Shown one piece after another: positions 1-5,119 of a stretch of DNA of 7,276 bases. The translations under genes and the position numbers were made by a program. The notes under the pieces were generated by a model. The model was not told the origin of the DNA. It worked only from the letters and a program-made list of their open reading frames with translations, and ran no database searches. Location of the stretch: positions 1 to 7,276 of the forward strand of contig SLJD01000378.1 in assembly GCA_007135295.1 (NCBI GenBank). Direction: 5' to 3'. This stretch comes from Phycisphaerales bacterium (GTDB lineage Bacteria > Planctomycetota > Phycisphaerae > Phycisphaerales > SM1A02). The first letter of the stretch is position 1, and every line of letters begins with the position of its first letter.

Positions 1-111
1 CGGGATGACCGGCTCGCCGCCGAACTTCGTCGCGACTGATTCGCGCAATTGCGCCTGCTCGCCGCGGAAGCGGTCGACCCTGCCGAGGCGGAGTATGCTG
101 TGGGGTTCCAT
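1..111 (-). CDS. 5' part of an unidentified minus-strand gene, divergent from recO
   Basis: Read on the minus strand from the ATG at 111-109, the frame is open for 37 codons to the left edge. It begins MEPHSILRLGRVDRFRGEQ and ends with a GGEPVIP stretch, so only the N-terminus is present. The composition is that of an ordinary globular protein, and 31 of the 36 codons after the start end in G or C. The plus-strand alternatives are worse: the frame continuous with recO gives a Cys/Arg/Ser-rich peptide, and the other hits a TGA at 37-39. The start codon overlaps that of recO within the CATG at 109-112, which is tight for a divergent pair. A second in-frame ATG lies at 141-139, deeper inside recO, and no clear ribosome site precedes either. 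I do not recognise the family. The evidence is coding bias and residue composition only. Confidence 0.45.
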   Translation of the reverse strand, partial: MEPHSILRLGRVDRFRGEQAQLRESVATKFGGEPVIP

Positions 112-859
112 GGGCACGATCAGCGACGAGGCCGTGTGCATCCGGCGGTGGGACTTTTCCGAAACGTCACAGACGGTCAGTCTGCTGACGCGCCGCCACG
201 GCGTGCTGCGCGGCCTCGCGAAGGGCGCCAAACGCGAAAAGTCCACGTTCTCCGGCGGGTTCGATCTGCTGCATCGCGGCAACATCGTCGCGATCGTCAA
301 ACCCGGCCGGGACCTCGCCACGCTCACCGAGTGGCACCTCATCGCTCCGTGCTGGGCGGTTCGAAAGAGTCTGGCCGCCAACCGCGTGGGCCTCTATGTC
401 GTCGACCTCGTCCACCACATGCTGACCGACGCGGACCCGCACCCGGGCCTGTACGAGGCGCTGATGGACATGCTCGATGCGCTCGATGCGGACGCCCCGG
501 CGATCAACCTCGCGCTGCTGCGGTTCCAGTGGACGCTGCTTCGGGAGTGCGGCTACCAGCCGGAACTCGCCCACGACGCGCAGAACGGCGAAACCCTCCC
601 GGCCGGAGGCACCCTTGCGTTCAGTCCGCAGGCGGGAGGCGTTGTCGCGGACACCGGCGGCCCGGATCGCTGGCGGGTGCGGCGGGCGACGATCGACGCG
701 CTGCAGGCCATCGTCGGCGGCGAGTCCGAGAGAAAGAAGATTTCCCCCGCGGCCATTGACCGCGCCAATCGACTGCTTGCGGCGTATCTTCGCGAACTCA
801 TGGGCCAGGAACTCGCCACGATGGCGTGGCTGACCGGAACCGATCTCGGCGGCCGATAA
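110..859 (+). CDS. recO: DNA repair protein RecO
   Basis: RecO acts in the RecFOR pathway: it binds single-stranded DNA and SSB and, with RecR, helps load RecA at gaps. The 249-residue protein has the usual family length. Its N-terminal OB-fold carries the family signature (residues 9-45, with RRWDFSETSQTVSLLTRRHG and then GLAKGAKREKS), followed by a helical part containing LLRECGYQPEL (143-153) and the FSPQAGGV block (171-178). The ATG at 110 is chosen because the N-terminal strand of RecO begins within a few residues of it; the in-frame extension back to base 5 gives a non-homologous Cys/Arg/Ser-rich peptide. A TATGCT at 94-99 could be a -10 element. The four-Cys zinc site present in some RecO proteins between the PEL and FSP blocks is absent (the region reads DAQNGETLPAGG). 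No neighbour is co-oriented upstream. The assignment is firm. Confidence 0.93.
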   Translation: MGTISDEAVCIRRWDFSETSQTVSLLTRRHGVLRGLAKGAKREKSTFSGGFDLLHRGNIVAIVKPGRDLATLTEWHLIAPCWAVRKSLAANRVGLYVVDLVHHMLTDADPHPGLYEALMDMLDALDADAPAINLALLRFQWTLLRECGYQPELAHDAQNGETLPAGGTLAFSPQAGGVVADTGGPDRWRVRRATIDALQAIVGGESERKKISPAAIDRANRLLAAYLRELMGQELATMAWLTGTDLGGR

Positions 860-1182
860 GAGCGGCCTGGTGTTTCGGCCGGTTCGAGCCGCCTGTTCGG
901 AAGGCAGTCGCCGCTCCCGGAGCCGCGGGCGCGGTCCTTCAGTGGATTCCCGGTTCAATTCCCGGTTCAATTCACGGTTTTTCACGAAGACCGACTGGCG
1001 AAGGCCGCCGAACCAGCCGATCAGGACGGGTGGCGTGGCGGCATAATCGCATGCCGACGATCCTTCTGGGCGTATTCCGGGACCTTTCTCAGGGGAGGAG
1101 GAATCAGCTTCCGGTGGAACCGGGCTGACTGGCGACTCCAAGGGGTGGATCGCACGTCCGCCAGAATCAAGCAGGATGGGCG
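860..1182 (+). other. 323-base region without a convincing gene; possible long leader of the HDOD gene
   Basis: No open frame here has a credible start, ribosome site and protein-like composition; the frames that cross it are Arg/Pro/Ser-rich shadows. What can be seen: a 12-bp tandem repeat (946-981); a CATAAT hexamer (1042-1047) that could be a -10 element without a recognisable -35; an unused purine-rich Shine-Dalgarno-like run (AGGGGAGGAGGAA, 1091-1103) followed only by a GTG with a stop four codons later; and AGGA at 1173-1176 in front of the HDOD start. AACCGGG (1118-1124) can pair with the CCCGGTT inside the repeats. No T-run follows a stable hairpin after recO, so I do not call a terminator. 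Confidence 0.5.
946..981 (+). repeat. 12-bp tandem repeat, nearly three copies
   Basis: Two perfect copies of ATTCCCGGTTCA (946-957 and 958-969) are followed by a degraded third copy, ATTCACGGTTTT (970-981, 9 of 12 positions matching). Each unit carries CCCGGTT, which can pair with AACCGGG at 1118-1124. The repeat lies in the gene-poor gap ahead of the HDOD gene and could be replication slippage, a set of protein-binding half sites or part of a leader fold; the sequence does not decide. Confidence 0.75.
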
Positions 1183-2181
1183 ATGAACGAACAATTCACC
1201 GAAACGATACTGTTCGGGCCGACTCTGCCTTCACTTCCCGCTGTCGCGGTGCGGGTGCTCGAACTCACGGCTCAGGATGACGTGGACCTCGATGAACTGG
1301 CGAATGTCATCCAGGCGGATCAGGCGCTGACCGCCCGGATCATTCGCACGATGAATTCGAGTTACTACGGCCTGCCGAAACGGTGCAGTTCGATCCGGCA
1401 GGCGGTGGGACTGCTCGGCCTCAACGCGGTCAAGGCCCTTGTGCTCGGGTTCAGTCTCGTGCAGTCGATCACCGGCCACGAGGAATACGACATCGGCTTC
1501 GATTACCTCCAATACTGGCGTCGCGCGGTCTACAGCGCCGCGGCCGCCCGGCTGATCGCCAGACAGAGTTCCGTCGCCGAGCCCGACGAAGCATTCCTCG
1601 CCGCCCTGATGCAGGATATCGGCATGATCGCGATTTATCGGGCGACAACTGACCGGTACCTCCAGGTCATCGACATGTCCCATGGCGATCACCACCGGCT
1701 GGTCGATTTGGAGCACCGCACGTTCGAAGTCACGCATCCGCAGGTCGGTGCGCAGATCATGGAGTCCTGGCGCTTCCCGAAGCAGGTGATCGAAGCGATC
1801 CGATGCCACCACTGCGTTGAGTCGTGCCCCGAACCGTCGCTCGATTTCTGCCGCGTGGTCGTGCTCGCCGGCGATGTGGCCGAAGCGGTGTCGTCGCAGG
1901 AGGATCGCGAGCCGATGCTCCGCTGCCTGCACCGCTGCGAGTCGTGGTTCGAAATGACGGCCGACCAGTCGCGGATTCTGCTCGGCGAAGCCGTCTCCGC
2001 CGCCGACGAACTCGGCCGGCACCTTCAGCTCGACACGGGTGAGACGCCGGAGATCGGCCCGATTCTCGCCCGGGCTGAGGAGATGCGCACGAGCCACGCG
2101 CTGGACCTCTGCCGGAAGGTTGACGAACTGGAAGCACGGCAGGGCGGTGGCGGCCACCATCACGACGACCGGGCGGCGTGA
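1183..2181 (+). CDS. HDOD-domain signalling protein with a degenerate HD site
   Basis: This 332-residue cytoplasmic protein is built around an HDOD domain (about residues 12-215), a helical output or scaffold domain found in bacterial signalling and often fused to GGDEF or EAL domains. Family marks are LPSLPAVAVRVLEL (15-28), IQADQALTARIIRTMNSSYY (43-62), the SIRQAVGLLGLNAVKALVLG stretch (70-89) and I-R-C-H-H (206-210). At the HD position the sequence is MQDIGM (143-148), so the metal-binding His is Gln and hydrolase activity is unlikely, as usual for HDOD. A Cys/His cluster (C208, H209, H210, C211, C215, C223) is notable. The C-terminus is a helical linker ending at a Gly4-His3 tail, with no GGDEF domain and no room for one before the next gene. 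AGGA at 1173-1176 lies six bases before the ATG. The domain call is firm; the target is unknown. Confidence 0.88.
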   Translation: MNEQFTETILFGPTLPSLPAVAVRVLELTAQDDVDLDELANVIQADQALTARIIRTMNSSYYGLPKRCSSIRQAVGLLGLNAVKALVLGFSLVQSITGHEEYDIGFDYLQYWRRAVYSAAAARLIARQSSVAEPDEAFLAALMQDIGMIAIYRATTDRYLQVIDMSHGDHHRLVDLEHRTFEVTHPQVGAQIMESWRFPKQVIEAIRCHHCVESCPEPSLDFCRVVVLAGDVAEAVSSQEDREPMLRCLHRCESWFEMTADQSRILLGEAVSAADELGRHLQLDTGETPEIGPILARAEEMRTSHALDLCRKVDELEARQGGGGHHHDDRAA

Positions 2182-2274
2182 TCGTGCGCGCGGTGATCGG
2201 GAGGCCCAGCCGGCTCGTCCCTGTTCGATCCGAAGAAATCCTCCGACGGCCGCGTCGAGGTCGGTGATGATTCG

Positions 2275-2280
2275 TACAAT
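2275..2280 (+). promoter_or_regulatory. -10 element (TACAAT) for rimB, possibly leaderless
   Basis: TACAAT matches the sigma-70 -10 consensus at five of six positions and ends eight bases before the rimB ATG. Initiation at the usual 6-8 bases downstream would put the transcript start at or within a base or two of the ATG, and no Shine-Dalgarno site lies in that interval. No clear -35 is visible; the expected place is occupied by a small perfect hairpin (2244-2257). Confidence 0.45.
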
Positions 2281-2288
2281 GCCGCCGC

Positions 2289-2819
2289 ATGTCCTCCGGT
2301 TCCACGCCACCATCTGAAGACGGCCGCCTGTTGATCGGCCGGCGGGAGACGATCGCCCTGCCCGATTGGGGCGTAGAGCGAATTCGCGCGAAGATCGATA
2401 CGGGCGCGAAGACGAGTGCGATCGATGTGGCGCATCTCGAGGAACTTCGCGGCGGTCGGGTGCGGTTCGATGTCGTCGCTGACCGGGCCCATCCGGAGCG
2501 GTACACGACGGTCGAAGCAGAGGTGATCCGGCGCGGGCTTGTGCGGACAAGTCTGGGCCAGGAAGATGCTCGGCTTGTCGTCCGCACGACGGTTCGAATC
2601 GGCCCGGTCGAACGGGAGATCGAGCTCGGCCTGGTCTGCCGCCGCCGCATGAAATGTCGGGTGCTGCTGGGGCGCAGCGCGCTGGCGGGAGCATTTCTGG
2701 TCGATCCGGGCCGGGCCGACCTGCTCAGCGCGTCGCGGAAACGCCGGAAGAAACGAAAGCCCGCGCCGAGCGCGGAATCGTCCGACCCCCACCATCGTCG
2801 CGGAGATCAATCGACGTGA
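2289..2819 (+). CDS. rimB: RimB-type retropepsin-like peptidase ('ATP-dependent zinc protease' family)
   Basis: The 176-residue product belongs to the family historically named putative ATP-dependent zinc protease (Pfam Zn_protease), now understood as a single-domain retropepsin-like aspartic peptidase. The catalytic loop is plain: AKIDTGAKTSAID (34-46), with the Asp-Thr-Gly triad at 37-39. Further family marks are the IGRRETIALPDWGV opening (16-29) and the closing strand CRVLLGRSALAGAFLVDP (123-140). The tail (149-157) is strongly basic (SRKRRKKRK). RimB proteins are encoded beside RimK and, in Pseudomonas, counteract its glutamylation of ribosomal protein S6. Here the stop codon overlaps the rimK start in GTGA (2816-2819), which implies translational coupling. 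The ATG at 2289 is the only start near the family N-terminus and has a -10 element directly upstream rather than a ribosome site. The family is firm; the substrate is inferred from context. Confidence 0.88.
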   Translation: MSSGSTPPSEDGRLLIGRRETIALPDWGVERIRAKIDTGAKTSAIDVAHLEELRGGRVRFDVVADRAHPERYTTVEAEVIRRGLVRTSLGQEDARLVVRTTVRIGPVEREIELGLVCRRRMKCRVLLGRSALAGAFLVDPGRADLLSASRKRRKKRKPAPSAESSDPHHRRGDQST

Positions 2820-3991
2820 GAATCGCGATCCTGTCAAGGGCGCCCCGAAGTTACAGCACCCGCCGGATCAAGGAAGCTGCCCGCCGCCGCGGCCATCGGA
2901 TCCGCGTGATGGACACGCTCTATTTTTCGATCGGCGTCGAGGCCGCCCGGCCGGACCTCTGGTATCGAGCCCGTCGCTTCGACCTGCCCGACGCCATCAT
3001 CCCCCGGATCGGCGCGTCGATCAGTTTTTACGGCACGGCGGTGGTGCGGCAGTTCGAGCAGATGGGCGTCTTCAGTCTCAACCCCTCGCAGGCAATCTCC
3101 GTCTCACGCGACAAACTCCGGTCCTTGCAGATTCTCAGCCGGCACGACATCGGCATGCCGCCGACCGCCTTCGTCAAGGATCGCGGCGAGGTGCTCAAGG
3201 CCATCGAGCGGGTCGGCGGCGCGCCGGTCATCGTCAAGCTCCTTGAAGGCACGCAGGGCGTCGGTGTCATCCTCGCGGACACTGACAAGGTCGCCTCGGC
3301 GATCATCGAGACCCTCCAGTCCGCCAAGCAGAACGTGCTCATTCAGAAGTTCGTCAGCGAAAGCAAGGGCCGCGACGTTCGCGCGTTCGTCGTCGGCGAT
3401 CGCGTCGTCGCCGCCATGCGACGCCGGGCTGAGGGCCAGGAATTCCGCAGCAACGTTCACCGCGGCGGGAAGACCGAGGCCGTCGAACTCGAACCCGAGT
3501 ACGAACGAACCGCCGTCAAGGCCGCCCAGATCATGGGATTGCGCGTCGCCGGCGTCGACATGCTTGAGGCGAACGAAGGCCCGCAGGTCATGGAAGTCAA
3601 TTCCTCGCCGGGCCTGCAGGGCATCGAAAACGCCACCGGCGCCGACGTCGCCGGCGCCATCATCGAAGAGATCGAGCAGCAGGTCATGTTCCCCGATGTC
3701 GACCTGCGGCAGCACCTGCGCTTCGCCAAGGGATACACCGTTGCGGAGTTCACCGTCCGGGCGAATTCCTCGCTGGCCGGCATGACCCTCGCCGAGGCCG
3801 ACCTCCGCGGCCGCGATGTGGTCGTGCTCAACATCACGCGCAACGGCGTCGTCCTGCCGAACCCCAGCGGCGACACGAAAATTCTGCCTCGCGACCATCT
3901 GCTGTGCTACGGCAAGTTGATTTCATTGCAGCACCTGATTCCGCACGAGCGGCCCAAACGGCCCCGCCGCCGCAGCGCCCGGGCCAAGTGA
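2816..3991 (+). CDS. rimK: RimK-family alpha-L-glutamate ligase with a C-terminal RCK_C/TrkA-C-like domain
   Basis: RimK is an ATP-grasp ligase that adds glutamates to the C-terminus of ribosomal protein S6. Residues 1-290 follow E. coli RimK closely: RIAILSRAP (2-10), AIIPRIGASISFYGTA (60-75), SRDKLRS (97-103), the nucleotide-binding VKLLEGTQGVGVILA (140-154), FRSNVHRGG (210-218), AGVDML (245-250) and the metal-binding VMEVNSSPGL (258-267, E260 and N262). Typical RimK proteins end near residue 300. This one has 391, and the extra part (about 305-375: YTVAEFTVRANSSLAGMTLA, then VVVLNITRNG and ILPRDHLLCYG) looks like an RCK_C/TrkA-C ligand-binding domain, followed by a basic tail. The GTG at 2816 is chosen because the family N-terminus starts there, it overlaps the rimB stop, and GGAG lies ten bases before it; an in-frame ATG at 2654 lies inside rimB. 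The core assignment is firm, the extra domain probable. Confidence 0.92.
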   Translation: MRIAILSRAPRSYSTRRIKEAARRRGHRIRVMDTLYFSIGVEAARPDLWYRARRFDLPDAIIPRIGASISFYGTAVVRQFEQMGVFSLNPSQAISVSRDKLRSLQILSRHDIGMPPTAFVKDRGEVLKAIERVGGAPVIVKLLEGTQGVGVILADTDKVASAIIETLQSAKQNVLIQKFVSESKGRDVRAFVVGDRVVAAMRRRAEGQEFRSNVHRGGKTEAVELEPEYERTAVKAAQIMGLRVAGVDMLEANEGPQVMEVNSSPGLQGIENATGADVAGAIIEEIEQQVMFPDVDLRQHLRFAKGYTVAEFTVRANSSLAGMTLAEADLRGRDVVVLNITRNGVVLPNPSGDTKILPRDHLLCYGKLISLQHLIPHERPKRPRRRSARAK

Positions 3992-4076
3992 GACCACTAC
4001 AATGCGTTCGCGAACCGTTCGCGGCCCCCACGGTTGTTGACAGCCCGCTGTTGACAAGTCGTTGCAGGAGACCGGC
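3992..4076 (+). promoter_or_regulatory. Repeat-rich promoter region between rimK and the small membrane protein gene
   Basis: A TACAAT hexamer (3998-4003) resembles the -10 elements elsewhere in the window and would start a transcript near 4010. It is followed by the perfect 10-bp palindrome GTTCGCGAAC (4006-4015) and a direct repeat of CGTTCGCG (4005-4012, 4016-4023); CGCGAA/TTCGCG (4009-4014, 4018-4023) could also form a hairpin without a T-run. TGTTGACA occurs twice with 14-base spacing (4035-4042, 4049-4056). TTGACA is the -35 consensus, but no -10 sits at the right distance, so the repeats may be operator half sites. Confidence 0.35.
4066..4070 (+). promoter_or_regulatory. Shine-Dalgarno site that sets the start of the small membrane protein
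   Basis: AGGAG ends six bases before the ATG at 4077, the ideal spacing. It lies inside the alternative reading from the TTG at 4062, which therefore cannot be the start. Confidence 0.7.
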
Positions 4077-4289
4077 ATGAGCCATCCCGCCCCCCCACGC
4101 ATGTCACGCCTCGCGATCATGTACTGCCTTTCGTTGCTCGCGGTGCTCTTTGCGGTGATCCTCTTCGTCGCCTGGAAACTGAGCAGCCCCCTCATCTTCG
4201 TCTTCATGGTGGTGGTCGGCATGGTCGCGCTGAGCCCGATCGCAGCGGCAGCGTTCACGCATCGCGCCCTGCCGGACGAGGACGAATGA
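4077..4289 (+). CDS. Small two-helix membrane protein, function unknown
   Basis: The 70-residue product is almost entirely membrane: a short N-terminus with Arg residues (MSHPAPPRMSR), a first hydrophobic helix at about 12-33 (LAIMYCLSLLAVLFAVILFV), a short WKLSSP turn, a second helix at about 38-60 (LIFVFMVVVGMVALSPIA), and an acidic end (LPDEDE). A positive N-terminus with two helices suggests that both ends are cytoplasmic. AGGAG at correct spacing and the clean stop support a real gene. I recognise no family. It lies 30 bases before the transaldolase gene in the same direction, so the two may be co-transcribed, although a possible promoter sits between them. No functional inference is safe. 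Confidence 0.72.
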   Translation: MSHPAPPRMSRLAIMYCLSLLAVLFAVILFVAWKLSSPLIFVFMVVVGMVALSPIAAAAFTHRALPDEDE

Positions 4290-4307
4290 CCGCCCCGAAT
4301 GATCTGG

Positions 4308-4313
4308 TAGGAT
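4308..4313 (+). promoter_or_regulatory. TAGGAT before the transaldolase start: -10 element or Shine-Dalgarno
   Basis: TAGGAT resembles a -10 hexamer and lies six bases before the ATG at 4320, which would give a leaderless or nearly leaderless transcript. The AGGA within it, seven bases before the ATG, could equally serve as the ribosome binding site. The sequence alone cannot separate the two. Confidence 0.3.
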
Positions 4314-4319
4314 CCCGCC

Positions 4320-4982
4320 ATGCAGCTTTACATCGATACCGCCAACCTGAATGAAATCCGCGAGGCCCATGACCTGGGCGTGCTCGACGGCGTCACAACC
4401 AATCCCAGTCTTATCAGCAAGGAAGGCGCCGACTTCCACGCCCGCATGGAAGAAATCTGCCGGATCGTTCCCGGCCCGGTCAGTGCGGAAGTCGTCAGCA
4501 CCGATCACGACGGCATGATCGCCGAAGCCGACCAGTTGACCGCGATCGCCTCGAACATCGTCATCAAGCTGCCCTGCATCCCCGAGGGGCTCAAGGCGTG
4601 CCGCACGCTCTCCGAGCGCGGCGTGAAGGTGAACATGACGCTCTGCTTCCAGCCGATGCAGGCGATGCTCGTCGCCAAGGCCGGCGCGTTCCTCGTCAGC
4701 CCGTTCATCGGCCGCGTCGACGACATCTCCGGCGACGGCATGGAAATCATCCAGCAGATCCGCCAGATCTACGACAACTACGGCTACGAGACGAAAATCC
4801 TCGCGGCTTCAATCCGGCACCCCCAGCACATGGTGCAGGCGGCGCTGATCGGGGCGGACGTCGCGACCGTGCCGTTCAAGGTCATTCAGCAACTCATGAA
4901 GCACCCGCTGACCGACTCAGGCTTGGAAAAGTTCCTCGCGGACTGGAACGCCCGGGCCGACGCGCAGAAGGCCATGGCGTAA
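4320..4982 (+). CDS. tal: Small (TalC-type) transaldolase
   Basis: This 220-residue single-domain (beta/alpha)8 enzyme of the transaldolase/fructose-6-phosphate aldolase family moves a dihydroxyacetone unit between sugar phosphates in the non-oxidative pentose phosphate pathway. Visible marks are the opening MQLYIDTANLNEI (1-13) with D6, GVTTNPSLI (24-32), the Schiff-base lysine K83 in VIKLPCIPEGL (81-91), VNMTLCF (104-110), SPFIGRVDD (127-135) and ILAASIRHPQH (160-170). Two residues argue for transaldolase rather than fructose-6-phosphate aldolase: E57 in SAEVVSTD, where E. coli FSA has Gln, and F129 in SPFIGR, where FSA has Tyr. The length is typical of the short, usually decameric subfamily. 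The start gives the exact family N-terminus. It could still be labelled fsa by automated annotation; the family is firm and the activity a residue-based inference. Confidence 0.93.
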   Translation: MQLYIDTANLNEIREAHDLGVLDGVTTNPSLISKEGADFHARMEEICRIVPGPVSAEVVSTDHDGMIAEADQLTAIASNIVIKLPCIPEGLKACRTLSERGVKVNMTLCFQPMQAMLVAKAGAFLVSPFIGRVDDISGDGMEIIQQIRQIYDNYGYETKILAASIRHPQHMVQAALIGADVATVPFKVIQQLMKHPLTDSGLEKFLADWNARADAQKAMA

Positions 4983-5080
4983 CCCCCGCCGGGCTCCTCG
5001 CGAAAGACCGCAGTACCGTTTCCGAAGAATCATCAGCCACCGATGGCCGACGTGAGCACAACTGCGCCGGCCCGGTGCTG

Positions 5081-5086
5081 TATATT
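5081..5086 (+). promoter_or_regulatory. Probable -10 element (TATATT) for the pilin-like gene
   Basis: TATATT, preceded by TGCTG, sits in the most A/T-rich stretch of this part of the window (5079-5099). It would start a transcript near 5093 and leave a leader of about 27 bases containing the strong Shine-Dalgarno at 5107-5115. No -35 match is evident at 5058-5063. TTAAAT (5092-5097) is a weaker alternative. Confidence 0.4.
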
Positions 5087-5106
5087 GTCTGTTAAATTCC
5101 ATTCGT

Positions 5107-5115
5107 GAGGAGGGG
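5107..5115 (+). promoter_or_regulatory. Strong Shine-Dalgarno that sets the start of the pilin-like gene
   Basis: GAGGAGGGG precedes the ATG at 5120, with AGGAGG (5108-5113) six bases from it. It overlaps the upstream in-frame GTG at 5105, which is therefore rejected as the start. It is the best ribosome site in the window. Confidence 0.75.
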
Positions 5116-5119
5116 ACGC

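Noticed and set aside
5..109. In-frame N-terminal extension of recO
   Set aside because: The extension is a Cys/Arg/Ser-rich peptide unlike RecO, and the same bases read better as a minus-strand gene.
880..900. GGTTCGAG resembling a tRNA T-loop
   Set aside because: The flanking bases do not form the five-pair stem and no acceptor or anticodon arms are found.
973..1140. Cyclic-di-GMP (GEMM) or other riboswitch before the HDOD gene
   Set aside because: Some GCGAAGGCC/GGGTGGCG fragments are suggestive, but the conserved GCAAAGCC core and paired halves are missing, and no cobalamin, TPP or glycine motif was found.
167..1141. Minus-strand open frame opposite recO and the following gap
   Set aside because: It is antisense to recO over most of its length, Arg-rich and without motifs; its ELNRELNRES stretch is only the translation of the 12-bp tandem repeat.
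1231..2694. Long minus-strand open frame (487 codons) opposite the HDOD and rimB genes
   Set aside because: It is antisense to two well-supported genes, is rich in Arg/Pro/Ser and shows no family motif; long antisense frames are expected in high-G+C genes.
2654..2815. In-frame N-terminal extension of rimK from ATG 2654
   Set aside because: The extra 54 residues have no RimK similarity and overlap rimB coding; the GTG at 2816 gives the exact family N-terminus and a 4-base overlap.
3104..3898. Minus-strand open frame (264 codons) opposite rimK
   Set aside because: It is a shadow of a gene with clear ATP-grasp motifs, has repetitive Asp/Gly/Leu composition and no ribosome site.
4037..4056. Two TTGACA hexamers as -35 elements
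   Set aside because: Neither has a -10-like hexamer 16-18 bases downstream (the positions read CGTTGC and GGCATG regions), so a simple sigma-70 promoter is not supported.
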